Shown here: piece after piece, positions 26,323 to 36,367 of the stretch
How positions within the stretch are numbered: the first letter of the stretch is position 1
Layout: each line of letters opens with the position of its first letter
DNA from: Opitutaceae bacterium
Lineage (GTDB): Bacteria; Verrucomicrobiota; Verrucomicrobiia; Opitutales; Opitutaceae
Reading direction: 5' to 3'
NCBI GenBank assembly: GCA_028280955.1
Contig: JANQKU010000109.1
Span: forward strand, 1 to 41,701
DNA length: 41,701 bases
Program-made: the position numbers and the translations under genes
Notes under the pieces: generated by a model
Seen by the model: only the letters and a program-made list of their open reading frames with translations
Told to the model about the DNA's origin: nothing
Database searches by the model: none

Positions 26323-26755
26323 TGTTTCTCCATTGTCTTTTGTCATTGTTATTGCGGTGTTCAAATTAGAATCGATAAACCCTTCCTTGATGGAACAGGC
26401 CGTTACTAACGGGGATTCGTTTTAGTATCATATTTTGTACCTCAAAAAGAACCAAACAAAAATCAGCAATTTCTGTTAAACATTTCTCCCCCGGAACACA
26501 CATTTCATCACTCAATCGACCCAAAAAGGAGTGCATCCAAGCGTCTATCACAGCGCTTGCGTCTTTTAAAAACCTTTTCAGTTCAGCTTGCATCACGTCA
26601 ACTATACAATGGCTCTCCAAACATAACTCCGCGCAGCCTGTTATTTTTTGAGCATACCTTGCTTATCCGATGACCCATTCAAACTATAAGCAAACATTTT
26701 AGCTTATCCGCCTCTGCCTTATTATAAGAAAAAGCATTTATCAAAAACAGATATT
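26323..26755. other. Intergenic region upstream of pckG
   Basis: No gene is supported here. An 84-codon minus-strand frame (26366-26620) has no recognisable motif and most likely is chance in the pckG leader. No riboswitch or tRNA was recognised. Confidence 0.4.
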
Positions 26756-27124
26756 CTAAAAATTATCTGCATAATCTTTAATCCGGTGAAAAGTAATCTG
26801 ATTGGCATCATGAAAATTCCGCGCTTCATTGATGCCTGCTCTCGACACAAAAAGAATGTCCTTTTGATCAAAGATACAGTCCACATATTGAAATCCCACT
26901 TTATCCCTGGCTTCATACCATCCATTATGTTCGTAATCCAAGACCACTTTCTCCTCCTCCCAGTCATCCAGATTTACAGATGATATCAAAATCAATTCAT
27001 TGCGCCGTCCTGGATTAATGGCATCTCCTCTGCTAACCAGAGACCAGTATTTTTCAGTTTTTTCATCATAGTAAATAGAGAATTTTAATAGGTTTCCTTG
27101 AAAAATCGTCCACTTGAAAACAAC
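26756..27124 (-). pseudogene. Remnant: C-terminus of a sialidase/BNR-like glycosidase
   Basis: The minus strand stays open for about 122 codons. It reads Lys-Phe-Ser-Ile-Tyr-Tyr-Asp-Glu, Tyr-Trp-Ser-Leu-Val, Arg-Asn-Glu-Leu-Ile-Leu-Ile-Ser-Ser, Val-Gly-Phe-Gln-Tyr-Val-Asp, and ends His-Asp-Ala-Asn-Gln-Ile-Thr-Phe-His-Arg-Ile. This is the typical C-terminal blade sequence of exo-alpha-sialidase-like proteins in glycan-degrading bacteria. A TGA closes the frame at 27125-27127 and no N-terminal blades or start codon with a leader follow. The catalytic part is lost. About 190 bp without features separate it from the Gre-factor gene. Confidence 0.7.
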
Positions 27125-27319
27125 TCAGGTAAAACTATATTTGTCTGTCCAGAACTTGCCTGAAAAATATAAACCGTAATGACGAAAGCATTTTATCCGC
27201 TCAGTAAAACGCCTCATCATCAATTTAACTCTTTAGACAGCCTCTTAAGAGAGAAGTGTTGCTTGTCGATTAGGCATCCATAAGACTAATCTCTTTAAGC
27301 TAGAGCATTTTCGTAAACA

Positions 27320-27802
27320 ATGATCGATAAAACCGAAATCATCCGGCAAATTCTTGCCGCTCAAGAAGAGGAGCTCGCCATTCTCGAAACGGGTGCTCGC
27401 GAAGCTCGTGATGAGGCCATCCATGAAGAAAACCAGCCAGAAGATAAATATGACACCCATCATCTGGAGGCCTCTTATCTGGCAGAAGGTCAGTCGCGAC
27501 TCGCCATAGAAGTGAAAGAATCCATTACGCGCCTTAATACCATTGAGCTTAAAGACCTCTCTCCAGATGATCCGATTGGTTTGGGAGCTCTCGTCTCACT
27601 TAAATCGAAAGGTAAACTTACCCATTATTTTCTTTCTCCCTCCGCAGGCGGACTGGAACTTTCCATCGAGGGAACAGACATCCTCGTCATCACTCCACAG
27701 TCACCCATAGGAAAAAAAATGGTTGGGAAAAAGATTAACGACGAAATAGAAGTTGAGAATGGCCCCATCCCAAGGAACTATCTCATTACTTCGGTTGCAT
27801 AA
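27320..27802 (+). CDS. GreA/GreB-family transcription elongation factor-like protein
   Basis: 160 residues. An N-terminal acidic/basic helical part (~1-75) includes Glu-Glu-Asn-Gln-Pro-Glu-Asp-Lys-Tyr-Asp-Thr. A C-terminal GreA/GreB FKBP-like domain (~80-158) ends in Gln-Ser-Pro-Ile-Gly-Lys-Lys-Met-Val-Gly-Lys-Lys, the family signature. The N-terminal coiled coil is not of the standard GreA form, so it may bind RNA polymerase without true transcript-cleavage activity. Such short variants are widespread. It is single on the plus strand. Confidence 0.85.
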   Translation: MIDKTEIIRQILAAQEEELAILETGAREARDEAIHEENQPEDKYDTHHLEASYLAEGQSRLAIEVKESITRLNTIELKDLSPDDPIGLGALVSLKSKGKLTHYFLSPSAGGLELSIEGTDILVITPQSPIGKKMVGKKINDEIEVENGPIPRNYLITSVA

Positions 27803-28147
27803 TTGGGTATTGGGGAGAAAGAACAATCTCTCTGAAATGTTTTGAGAATGACCGTCCTTTTTTCATCAGACATTTTTTTGAAGACTATTTAAGACGCTAA
27901 TACCCGCAAGTTAACACCGGGGGATAGGTAAATTGAAGTTGTCTTAAGCCAGGCATATTATTATTAACGATAATATGGCACTATCTATTAGTTTACATAA
28001 CGGTAAGCTCAAATACGAATCGTACGATGTGCCTTTCCGCTTTGCAGCACAACGATGTGCTTTCCCCCATCTCCGGAAAGATTCTTTCCAAAAGAGTTCA
28101 CTTTTTTTCGCCACGCGAAACCATATCAAACCAAACTATATACTGAC
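27803..28147. other. 345-bp leader region before the EF-G gene
   Basis: Contains an 8-bp-arm dyad (27954-27961 with 27970-27977), a second short dyad AGCACA-ACGA-TGTGCT near 28046-28061, and a near-direct repeat of about 15 bases (from 28024 and 28051). These could structure the EF-G leader. No known riboswitch or gene was recognised. Confidence 0.35.
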
Positions 28148-30220
28148 ATGAAGGAGTATAAATCTGAGGATATTAGAAACTTCGCCGTTGTAGGCCATGC
28201 ATCCTGTGGAAAAACACTACTCACAGAAGCGATGCTCGCTTGTAGCGGCGATATTAATCGAATGGGCTCTATCGAAGCGGGGACAACGACTTCCGACTAT
28301 CACACAAGTGAACGTGATCATCAGATATCGGTCCATGCCTCTCTCCTTCATACCGAATGGCAAAAGAAAAAATTCAACATTATCGATACACCAGGATACA
28401 TGGATTTCATTTCAGAAGGCCTCGGTGCCTTGAGGGTTGGTGATTTCGCACTTGTCGTCATCCATGCAAATCATGGCGTTTCTGTCGGCACCGACCAAGT
28501 TTGGGAATACGCCACCCACTATGCTATCCCCAAAATGATCGTGGTTAATGCACTGGACAAAGAAAATGTCCAATTTGATCAAATACTCACTCAAGCTCGG
28601 GAACACTATGGTAAAAAAGTTTTTCCCCTGACTGTCCCCATAAATGAAGGACCGGGGTTCAATCAAGTCCTCGACGTATTACGAAGCGAGGTAATTACTT
28701 TCAAAACGGATGGAAGCGGCCAATACACAGAAGAGGAAGCCTCTGGCGAAGCCGCTGAACTCGTAAAAAAACTACACACAGAGCTTATCGAGTACGTTGC
28801 TGAATCCGATAACACTTTGCTCGAGCTATTTTTCGAAAAAGGAACTCTTTCGGAAGAGGAAATGAGAGCCGGTATTCACGCTGCGATTCAAAATGAATCC
28901 TTTATTCCTCTTTTTGCCACCTCTGCCCAAACGAATATAGGTGTTTCTCGTTTGATGGATTTCATTGCCAAATATGGCTCTTCTCCCATTGATCGGCTCA
29001 AGGTAACAGCTCAAGATGCCAAAGAAAACGATGTCGAAATAGAGCTGACCAACTCCGAACCCGTTTTATATGTTTTCAAGACAATGAACGAGGCTCACGT
29101 GGGAGAATTCTCTTTCTTTCGGATCTATTCAGGTTCGGTAAAAACAGGTTCAGAGTTACTCAATAGCCAAAGAGACATCACCGAGAAAGTGGGACAGCTC
29201 TTTACCTTAAGCGGCAAAAAAAGAGAAACGGTAGAACGGTTAAATGCAGGCGACATTGGAGTCGTCGTCAAACTAAGAGACACCCATACCGGAGATACTC
29301 TTTGCAGTCCAAAATTAAAAGTTTCTTTGCCTAAGGTCCAATATCCTGCACCCAATATCCATTCTGCTCTCAAATCAGCTGCCAGAGGAGATGAAGAAAA
29401 AATAGCCATTGGACTGGCCACTCTTCATGAAGAAGATCCTACCTTTCTATACCATGTCGACGCTGAACTGCATCAGACCGTTGTTTCCGGACAGGGAGAA
29501 ATGCATCTCCAAATAATCATCGAACGACTGAAAAGACGATTCAATGTCGATATCGAATTGACTGAACCAAAGGTTCCCTACAGGGAAACAATTCGTAAAA
29601 ATGCTGAGTCAAAATACCGTCACAAAAAGCAAAGCGGAGGTTCAGGCCAGTTTGCTGAAGTGTGGTTAAGAGTAGGCTCCAGTCCTCGCGATTCCGGTAT
29701 CGACTTCAAACAATCCCTGGTTGGTCAAAATGTTGACCGAGTCTTTGTTCCCTCCGTGGAGAAAGGAATCCAAAATGCTTGTACCGAGGGCATTCTGGCT
29801 GGCTATCGAGTTGTCGATCTGTGGATAGATTTCTACGATGGCAAAATGCACCCTGTAGACTCCAAAGACGTCGCCTTTCAAATAGCAGGCAATCATGCAT
29901 TCAAAGATGCTTTCATGGCAGCCTCTCCCTGTTTATTAGAACCTATTTGCAACATCAAAGTCAAAGTGCCGGAAGAATGCATGGGAGATGTCATTGGAGA
30001 TATTTCCAGCCACCGAGGTCGTATTTTAGGAATGGATACAGAAGGCAGTTTTCAAATCATTAACGCCCAAGTCCCTCAAAAAGACCTCTATCATTATTCC
30101 ACAAATCTTCGATCACTCACCCAAGGACGAGGCCTTCATACCGAAAAGTTTTCTCACTATCAGGAAGTCCCTCCGGACATGGAAAAAAAGATCATCGCAG
30201 AGGCCAAAGCAATGTCCTAG
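28148..30220 (+). CDS. Elongation factor G-like translational GTPase (EF-G2 type)
   Basis: About 690 residues. The frame extends to 28055, but ATG 28148 (Met-Lys-Glu-Tyr-Lys) matches the normal start. G1 is Gly16-His-Ala-Ser-Cys-Gly-Lys-Thr23 and G3 is Asp80-Thr-Pro-Gly. G4 reads Asn134-Ala-Leu-Asp137, so the usual Lys of NKxD is replaced by Ala. Domains II-V follow, including Gly-Gln-Gly-Glu-Met-His-Leu and a C-terminal Gly-Arg-Gly-Leu-His domain IV/V end. The P-loop form and the lack of a str operon context mark it as a second, FusA2-like EF-G and not the main translocase. Its role may be a subset of translation or ribosome recycling. Confidence 0.9.
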   Translation: MKEYKSEDIRNFAVVGHASCGKTLLTEAMLACSGDINRMGSIEAGTTTSDYHTSERDHQISVHASLLHTEWQKKKFNIIDTPGYMDFISEGLGALRVGDFALVVIHANHGVSVGTDQVWEYATHYAIPKMIVVNALDKENVQFDQILTQAREHYGKKVFPLTVPINEGPGFNQVLDVLRSEVITFKTDGSGQYTEEEASGEAAELVKKLHTELIEYVAESDNTLLELFFEKGTLSEEEMRAGIHAAIQNESFIPLFATSAQTNIGVSRLMDFIAKYGSSPIDRLKVTAQDAKENDVEIELTNSEPVLYVFKTMNEAHVGEFSFFRIYSGSVKTGSELLNSQRDITEKVGQLFTLSGKKRETVERLNAGDIGVVVKLRDTHTGDTLCSPKLKVSLPKVQYPAPNIHSALKSAARGDEEKIAIGLATLHEEDPTFLYHVDAELHQTVVSGQGEMHLQIIIERLKRRFNVDIELTEPKVPYRETIRKNAESKYRHKKQSGGSGQFAEVWLRVGSSPRDSGIDFKQSLVGQNVDRVFVPSVEKGIQNACTEGILAGYRVVDLWIDFYDGKMHPVDSKDVAFQIAGNHAFKDAFMAASPCLLEPICNIKVKVPEECMGDVIGDISSHRGRILGMDTEGSFQIINAQVPQKDLYHYSTNLRSLTQGRGLHTEKFSHYQEVPPDMEKKIIAEAKAMS

Positions 30221-30229
30221 GAAAATTCC

Positions 30230-31360
30230 TCACACTACCTTTCGAAAGAACCAGAGAGAAATAATCAAAGCGACGACATTGGGCATCCACGCAGCGACAA
30301 TGGGTGTAAAGATTTCTTGTTCCCCTAAAGTTAGAGAAAGGGGCAGCAAAACGTAGTAGCCCGCAAATAAAGCCAAAGATTTTGACACTCCCACTGCTGG
30401 ATTTACCCGAACACCTGCAATAGCAAATGGAATAGCCAGGCCCACTACCACTAGACATCCCATCGTCCCAGCTATCATCCCATGGTAACGCATTTCGAAG
30501 GAAATAATTTTGGGATCATCCTCAATCGATTTTGCCTCCAGGATCTTCTTTAACTCAAAAAAAGAAAGATCCTTCGGTCTCTTCTCCAGAATGAGCATCA
30601 GGTTCGGGTCATCCGTCAATTCAGGCAGAATCTTCTTTTTAAAAGCACGAGAGCTAAGCAAGGCCCTTTCTTCCGGATCAAAAAACATCTCTCTGCCATC
30701 ATTGAAGACCCACACACCGTCTACATCATCGTAATAACCCTCTGAAGCAATAATCCGATGAGTTTCCTGCCTCTTCTCATTGAGCAATGAAACCGTTACA
30801 CCATAAGCTCTATAAGAAAAACGGCTAAAGCGATTGATAAACCACACTCTTCCATCTTTGCGATTATCAAAGGCTACAGCTTCGACCAAACCAACTTGAT
30901 CCGTCCCCGTTTTCTGCGCTTCATGTCGAAGTTCCAGATCCGTTAGAACCTTCTTGGATTGTTCGACCGACCAGGGAATAATACTCCCATTCAAAAACAA
31001 TAACACTCCGGAAAATAAAATCCCAAAAACCCAAATCCAGCGAGTAATCCGAAATAAGCCCATGCCCGCAGATCGAAACGCAGTGAATTCATTGTCCTGA
31101 TGTAGTTTTCCCAGGCTATAGAGCAGAGACAATAAGATGGAAATCGGAAGAACACTCGAAATAAAACTCGGCGCCAAGACAGCGTAATAAAATCCGATCT
31201 GAAGCAAACTTGCATCGTAGCTCATCAAATCCCCAAACGTGTCATACATACTCTGGAGCATGAAGAGACAGACCATCGCTCCCATGACGAGTCCCAACAT
31301 CTTCAACCATTCAGAGAGTATATGACGATCGACGAGTTTAAACACAAAAACTAGTTTCAA
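30230..31360 (-). CDS. lptG: LptG/LptF-family lipopolysaccharide export permease
   Basis: A 376-residue YjgP/YjgQ-family inner-membrane protein. Three helices lie at the N-terminus (~15-110), a periplasmic beta-jellyroll domain at ~130-270, and three helices at the C-terminus (~300-376), the LptF/LptG layout. With LptBC it extracts lipopolysaccharide from the inner membrane. The assignment to LptG over LptF is tentative; the gene is alone, while the partner is usually adjacent. The start may be TTG 31360 or GTG 31345, and neither has a clear Shine-Dalgarno. It converges on the EF-G gene with a 9-bp gap. Confidence 0.85.
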   Translation of the reverse strand: MKLVFVFKLVDRHILSEWLKMLGLVMGAMVCLFMLQSMYDTFGDLMSYDASLLQIGFYYAVLAPSFISSVLPISILLSLLYSLGKLHQDNEFTAFRSAGMGLFRITRWIWVFGILFSGVLLFLNGSIIPWSVEQSKKVLTDLELRHEAQKTGTDQVGLVEAVAFDNRKDGRVWFINRFSRFSYRAYGVTVSLLNEKRQETHRIIASEGYYDDVDGVWVFNDGREMFFDPEERALLSSRAFKKKILPELTDDPNLMLILEKRPKDLSFFELKKILEAKSIEDDPKIISFEMRYHGMIAGTMGCLVVVGLAIPFAIAGVRVNPAVGVSKSLALFAGYYVLLPLSLTLGEQEIFTPIVAAWMPNVVALIISLWFFRKVV

Positions 31361-31473
31361 ATGAAGACGAATTCGTGTCGAGGATGGAGTTCGAATTCTC
31401 TAGCAGAATCCCGAAAAGAAAGTTCTCCACTTAACCTGTTTTTACCATTGGGGTTTAATCCCAGCAGCAGTAG

Positions 31474-33183
31474 CTATTCAGAGTCTCGCTCACCACCCGC
31501 TTCGACCTTTGCGACATGCTCACGGAAAATAGCTAACTCTTTCTTCACTACCGGGAGAAGAAGATAAAGACCCACCATATTAGGAATCACCATGGCAAAG
31601 AGCATAGCATCCGATAGCCGGATGATATTTCCCAAGGAGGCCACCGCCCCAACAACCACAAATAAACAAAATAAGATCTTATACCCGAGCACCACCTTGG
31701 GAATTCTTCTGCCACAGAGATAAATTACCGCCTGTTCTCCATAGTAGGCCCATGAAATCATCGTCGAAAAGGCAAATAAAACGACCGCAATCGCCAATAT
31801 ATTTGGAAACCAACTAATTCTCTCACCAAAAGCCCGTGATGTTTTACCAATGCCTGCTACTTTATTGATGTCCTCATTGGCTACCCATAATTCAGAACCA
31901 TCCTCCTGCCAGACATTCGCAAAGTTTCCATCTTCCGAATCTTCCATCAATCTAAATTCATGGTCCTTCTCAACCGTCATGACCACTTGCTCCATCTTAC
32001 TCGGTGCATTATAAAGATTCACCAAGTTTTTTTCAGCAATGGCATCGACCTTCCACACACCGGTAATAATCAAAACCAAAGCCGTCATTGTGCAAACAAC
32101 CACTGTATCCGTAAACGGTTCTAACAGCGCTACAATACCTTCACTGGCTGGCTTTTTCGTTTTTACAGCGGCATGCGCAATAGGCGCTGAACCGATACCC
32201 GCTTCATTGGAAAAAGCAGCTCTTTTAATACCCTGAATCAATACCCCGACCAATCCTCCCCCAACAGCTGTCGGTGAAAAAGCGCTACTGAAAATTAGAA
32301 CAAAGGCATCACCTAATTTCTCAATATTTCCCAGGATAATGGCCAAAGCTGCTATTATATAAATAGCACACATAAAAGGTACCAGGAAGGACGCCACTCT
32401 GGCTATCCAGACAATTCCACCAATGATCACCAAGCCTACCAATATCGCCAGTATCAATCCGAACAACATGGTATTCCCACCAAAAAGATTGAAAGAATTC
32501 ATGACCTGTTCCGTCGCTTGATTGACCTGAAACATATTACCGGCACCGATTGCGCCACCGATGCACATGAAAGCAAAAAAAATCGCCAGCACTCGGCCTA
32601 AACCACCAAGACCCTTTTCCCTTAAGCCTTGGCTCAGGTAATACATCGCACCGCCGTGCACTCTCCCTGTCTCATCTATTTCCCTGTATTTCACTCCAAG
32701 GGTGCATTCGCAAAACTTCGTCGTCATGCCAAAAAGCCCCATAACAATCATCCAAAAAGTAGCACCCGGTCCGCCGAGCCCTACTGCTACAGCCACTCCT
32801 GCAATATTTCCCAATCCCACCGTCGCAGAAAGCGCCGCCGTCAAAGCCTGAAAATGAGTAATTTGCCCAGGAGCATCATCAGGCGTATATTTTCCTCGTG
32901 CTGTCCGAAAAGCTAGGCTGATTGAACTCAGATTGATAAATTTAAAATAAATGGTCAGAAAAATAGCGGTTCCACCAAGAATAACTAAAACGATCGGCAA
33001 ACTCTGTCCGACAACTTTGACAGAGTAAAAAATAATAGACTCCATCACATCAGCGGCCGATCCTACCGCCTCATCCAACGTTGTGGCCATTCCTACCGCC
33101 TCGCCTGCCTTCGCAGTTGTTAGAGTAAAGGGTAAAAGAAACAAAAAACGAAGAAGACGGGGTAAAAAGTGGGAATTTTTCAT
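31474..33183 (-). CDS. Alanine/glycine:cation symporter (AGCS family)
   Basis: A 569-residue transporter of the AGCS/AlsT family. After an N-terminal hydrophobic leader it has Ala-Leu-Ser-Ala-Thr-Val-Gly-Leu-Gly-Asn-Ile-Ala-Gly-Val and Ala-Ala-Phe-Ser-Asn-Glu-Ala-Gly-Ile-Gly-Ser-Ala-Pro-Ile, both family signatures, and about ten membrane helices. It imports alanine or glycine with Na+ or H+. A hydrophilic segment at ~379-447 lies between helices where family members usually have a short loop. It is divergent from the RNase PH gene and 113 bp upstream of lptG on the same strand. Confidence 0.92.
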   Translation of the reverse strand: MKNSHFLPRLLRFLFLLPFTLTTAKAGEAVGMATTLDEAVGSAADVMESIIFYSVKVVGQSLPIVLVILGGTAIFLTIYFKFINLSSISLAFRTARGKYTPDDAPGQITHFQALTAALSATVGLGNIAGVAVAVGLGGPGATFWMIVMGLFGMTTKFCECTLGVKYREIDETGRVHGGAMYYLSQGLREKGLGGLGRVLAIFFAFMCIGGAIGAGNMFQVNQATEQVMNSFNLFGGNTMLFGLILAILVGLVIIGGIVWIARVASFLVPFMCAIYIIAALAIILGNIEKLGDAFVLIFSSAFSPTAVGGGLVGVLIQGIKRAAFSNEAGIGSAPIAHAAVKTKKPASEGIVALLEPFTDTVVVCTMTALVLIITGVWKVDAIAEKNLVNLYNAPSKMEQVVMTVEKDHEFRLMEDSEDGNFANVWQEDGSELWVANEDINKVAGIGKTSRAFGERISWFPNILAIAVVLFAFSTMISWAYYGEQAVIYLCGRRIPKVVLGYKILFCLFVVVGAVASLGNIIRLSDAMLFAMVIPNMVGLYLLLPVVKKELAIFREHVAKVEAGGERDSE

Positions 33184-33369
33184 TATGGAGTAACTAAGTT
33201 CTGCGGAAAGTGCAGGGACTCTGCCATTTTAACCTTTCGAAAGACAAGAAAATTGCCATTTCCCTTCTTCCCATCCACTGATCCACTAACCCTTATTTGT
33301 AAAACTCATAAAAAACCCTTCGGCGTTGTTTTTCTTTGCCCCTGGCAAAGAAGTCGCTTCTCTTGGGCC

Positions 33370-34128
33370 ATGCCAGCATTTTCCAGACCCGACGGACGAA
33401 AGACAGATCAACTCAGACCCATTATATTTGAGGCCGGTATCGCACCTTACGCTTCGGGTTCCGTTCTTGTCAGTTTCGGACAGACCAGAGTTATTTGCGC
33501 TGCAACGATTGAGACGAAAGTTCCCAGATGGATGAAAGCCCAAGGTGTTTCTGGCGGCTGGTTAAGCGCCGAATACTCCATGCTCCCCTATAGCACCCTC
33601 GATCGGAAAAGTCGGGATATCTCAAAAGGAAAACAGGATGGCCGCACCATCGAAATTCAACGGCTAATCGGACGATCCCTCCGTGCTGTGGTCGATCTGG
33701 AAAAACTTCCCGGCAAAACAATGTGGGTCGATTGCGATGTCCTCCAGGCTGACGGAGGTACCCGAACAGCCTCTATCACCGGTGCCTATTTGGCGGCTCG
33801 GTTAGCTGTTCAGAAGCTCATCGACGAAGGCGAACTGAAAGAAAATCCCTTTAACGATTCCATCGCCGCAGTCAGCGTCGGAATTTTTGAGAATACCGAA
33901 GTCCTTGATCTTCCCTATCTGGAAGATAAAGATGCATCCGTCGATTTTAACATTGTGATGACCGGTCAAAACCAATTCGTTGAGCTGCAAGGATCAGGCG
34001 AAGAAGCCACCTTCTCTGAAGAACAACTGGCAAACCTCATCTCTCTGGCAAAAAAAGGACTGAAAGAAATCGCTGAGCTGCAAACGGCATTTTTAAGTAA
34101 ACAACTCCTGCAATCACCCTCTTTGTGA
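33370..34128 (+). CDS. rph: Ribonuclease PH
   Basis: A phosphorolytic 3'-5' exoribonuclease that trims tRNA 3' ends. The frame opens at 33169, but ATG 33370 (Met-Pro-Ala-Phe-Ser-Arg-Pro-Asp-Gly-Arg) gives 252 residues, close to the family's ~240-250, and begins at the conserved Arg-Pro-Asp-Gly-Arg. Typical motifs are Gly-Trp-Leu-Ser-Ala-Glu-Tyr-Ser-Met-Leu-Pro, Arg-Ile-rich Ile-Gln-Arg-Leu-Ile-Gly-Arg-Ser-Leu-Arg-Ala, and Asp-Cys-Asp-Val-Leu-Gln-Ala-Asp-Gly-Gly-Thr-Arg-Thr-Ala. It lies 45 bp upstream of sucC on the same strand and may be co-transcribed. Confidence 0.95.
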   Translation: MPAFSRPDGRKTDQLRPIIFEAGIAPYASGSVLVSFGQTRVICAATIETKVPRWMKAQGVSGGWLSAEYSMLPYSTLDRKSRDISKGKQDGRTIEIQRLIGRSLRAVVDLEKLPGKTMWVDCDVLQADGGTRTASITGAYLAARLAVQKLIDEGELKENPFNDSIAAVSVGIFENTEVLDLPYLEDKDASVDFNIVMTGQNQFVELQGSGEEATFSEEQLANLISLAKKGLKEIAELQTAFLSKQLLQSPSL

Positions 34129-34173
34129 TCCAATCTTGAAAAAGCAACCACTCTATTTCTTTTCTAAACACGC

Positions 34174-35355
34174 ATGAATATTCACGAATACCAAGCAAAA
34201 GCCCTATTTGAAAAATTCGGCATTGCCTCCCCCAAAGGAATCGCCGCAACCAGCAAAGAACAATTTTCTCAAGCCACTGAAAGCCTCACCACTCCAATAA
34301 TTGTGATCAAATCCCAGATTCACGCCGGTGGACGTGGCAAAGGAACTTTCATCGATGGATTTCAAGGTGGTGTCAAATTGGCTAAAAGCAAAGAAGAAGC
34401 TATCGATTATGCCGAAAAAATGTTGGGAAACACCCTGGTGACACTTCAAACAGGTCCAGCCGGAAAAAAAGTGCAGACAGTCTATTTCACCGAAGCTTGT
34501 GATATCGAAAAGGAATATTACATTGCCATCCTTATCGACCGAGACACCTCAAAACCCGTGGTAGTTGCATCCACAGAAGGTGGTGTTGAAATCGAAAAAG
34601 TCGCTGAGAAGACACCTGAGAAAATTTTTAAAGCCTATGTCGATCCAACTTTGGGCTTAAGAGCCTATCAGGCCCGAGACATTGCCTTCAATCTTGGTTT
34701 TTTAGGCAAGCAAGCAAACCAGTGCGCCAAATTGATTCTTAATCTATACCGGATGTTCTGGGAGACAGATGCCTCCATGGTAGAAATAAACCCTCTCATC
34801 TCCACACCAAATGGAGACATCCTCGCACTTGATGCAAAAGTCGGCTTCGACGACAATGCCCTTTTTCGACAACCCGATATTCTGGAACTGAGGGATCTGA
34901 ATGAAGAAGATCCCAAAGAAGTCGAAGCATCCAATTTCAACCTTAACTACATCGCTCTGGACGGAAACATTGCCTGCCTGGTAAACGGCGCAGGGCTGGC
35001 CATGGCCACAATGGATATCATTAAAAGCTGTGGCGGATCCCCGGCCAACTTCCTCGACGTTGGGGGAGGCGCCAATGCCGAACAAGTTACCGCAGCTTTC
35101 AAAATCATTCTCAGTGACCCAAATGTTAAAGGCATTCTCGTCAACATTTTTGGAGGTATCATGAAATGCGATACGATTGCTATCGGTGTTATCGAAGCAG
35201 CCAAAGCAGTAAAACTCGATAAACCACTGGTCGTTCGACTCGAAGGCACCAACGTTGAAGAAGGCAAGAAACTTCTTGCCGAAAGTGGTGTCTCCATTAC
35301 TTCAGCAGATACACTAGCCGATGCCGCACAAAAGATTGTTAATCTTGTTTCATAA
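34174..35355 (+). CDS. sucC: Succinyl-CoA synthetase beta subunit
   Basis: A 393-residue ATP-grasp subunit. The N-terminal Met-Asn-Ile-His-Glu-Tyr-Gln-Ala-Lys, His-Ala-Gly-Gly-Arg-Gly-Lys-Gly (nucleotide loop), and [11 protein letters not shown] with Val-Gly-Gly-Gly-Ala (phosphate site facing the alpha subunit) are all present. It interconverts succinyl-CoA and succinate with nucleotide phosphorylation in the TCA cycle. sucD follows after 42 bp. Confidence 0.96.
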   Translation: MNIHEYQAKALFEKFGIASPKGIAATSKEQFSQATESLTTPIIVIKSQIHAGGRGKGTFIDGFQGGVKLAKSKEEAIDYAEKMLGNTLVTLQTGPAGKKVQTVYFTEACDIEKEYYIAILIDRDTSKPVVVASTEGGVEIEKVAEKTPEKIFKAYVDPTLGLRAYQARDIAFNLGFLGKQANQCAKLILNLYRMFWETDASMVEINPLISTPNGDILALDAKVGFDDNALFRQPDILELRDLNEEDPKEVEASNFNLNYIALDGNIACLVNGAGLAMATMDIIKSCGGSPANFLDVGGGANAEQVTAAFKIILSDPNVKGILVNIFGGIMKCDTIAIGVIEAAKAVKLDKPLVVRLEGTNVEEGKKLLAESGVSITSADTLADAAQKIVNLVS

Positions 35356-35397
35356 AATGTCATCATCTTTTCATCTCACATTTGACCTTCTTTTCCT

Positions 35398-36273
35398 ATG
35401 AGCGTTCTCGTCGATAAAAATACCAGAGTCCTTTTTCAGGGAATTACTGGAAAAGCTGGAGGCTTCCATGCCAAACAATGCATGGACTATGGAACCAATG
35501 TAGTCGCTGGTGTTACACCCGGCAAAGGAGGCACCACCTTCGAAAACAAAGTTCCTGTATTTGATTCTGTCTCGCAGGCGGTTAACCAAACCGGAGCTGA
35601 CACTTCCTGTATTTTTGTCCCTCCACCCTTTGCCGCCGATGGTATTCTCGAAGCCCTTGATGCGGGCATTAGGCTAATCGTCGCCATTACCGAAGGTATC
35701 CCCGTGCGGGATATGGCTGAAGTGAAAGCTAAACTGCTTCAATCAGATGCCCGCCTGATTGGGCCAAACTGCCCAGGTATCATCACACCGGGAGAATGTA
35801 AAATAGGTATCATGCCGGGATACATTCACAAACGAGGTAATGTCGGCATTGTCTCTCGATCGGGTACTCTGACCTATGAAGCCGTCTGGCAGGTAACCAG
35901 TCTCGGTTACGGGCAGTCCACCTGCATCGGAATCGGTGGAGATCCTATCAATGGAACCAGCCACATAGATGCCATCAAACTCTTCAATGAAGACTCTGAA
36001 ACAGAAGCCATCATTATGATCGGTGAAATTGGAGGAAACGCTGAAGAAGAAGCAGCAGCCTATATCAAAAAGCACGTCAAGAAACCCGTTGCTGCCTTTA
36101 TCGCGGGGGTCACCGCTCCTCCCGGAAGACGCATGGGGCATGCCGGTGCCATTGTTTCAGGTGGTAGCGGGACTGCTGCTGCTAAAATCGAAGCACTGCA
36201 AAATGCTGGTATCGAGGTTGCAGCAACGCCTTCAGATATGGGAGATGCTCTCCTCCGTATCTGGAAAAAATAG
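35398..36273 (+). CDS. sucD: Succinyl-CoA synthetase alpha subunit
   Basis: A 291-residue partner of SucC. It has the CoA-binding N-terminus (Phe-Gln-Gly-Ile-Thr-Gly-Lys-Ala-Gly), Gly-Pro-Asn-Cys-Pro-Gly, the Ser-Arg-Ser-Gly-Thr-Leu-Thr-Tyr-Glu loop, and the phospho-histidine site Met-Gly-His-Ala-Gly-Ala-Ile-Val. The length is normal. It is the last gene of the sucCD pair, and a hairpin follows 24 bp after the stop. Confidence 0.96.
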   Translation: MSVLVDKNTRVLFQGITGKAGGFHAKQCMDYGTNVVAGVTPGKGGTTFENKVPVFDSVSQAVNQTGADTSCIFVPPPFAADGILEALDAGIRLIVAITEGIPVRDMAEVKAKLLQSDARLIGPNCPGIITPGECKIGIMPGYIHKRGNVGIVSRSGTLTYEAVWQVTSLGYGQSTCIGIGGDPINGTSHIDAIKLFNEDSETEAIIMIGEIGGNAEEEAAAYIKKHVKKPVAAFIAGVTAPPGRRMGHAGAIVSGGSGTAAAKIEALQNAGIEVAATPSDMGDALLRIWKK

Positions 36274-36297
36274 TCTTTTTTCCCACTTCATTTTTTC

Positions 36298-36333
36298 AAA
36301 CGCTCATTTCAATTTCACTCTGAGCGTTTCTTT
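36298..36333 (+). terminator. Hairpin after sucD
   Basis: A perfect 9-bp stem (36298-36306 with 36321-36329), loop of 14 bases, then CTTTG. The position fits the end of the sucCD transcript. The T run is short. Confidence 0.55.
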
Positions 36334-36367
36334 GCGCGGTCAGTTTTGCATGAATACATTTTTCCAC

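Noticed and set aside
26366-26620. 84-codon minus-strand frame just upstream of pckG
   Set aside because: No motif, no good start signal and position in the pckG leader; chance frame more likely.
33169-33369. N-terminal extension of RNase PH
   Set aside because: The 67 extra residues are not family-like; the conserved N-terminus begins at ATG 33370.
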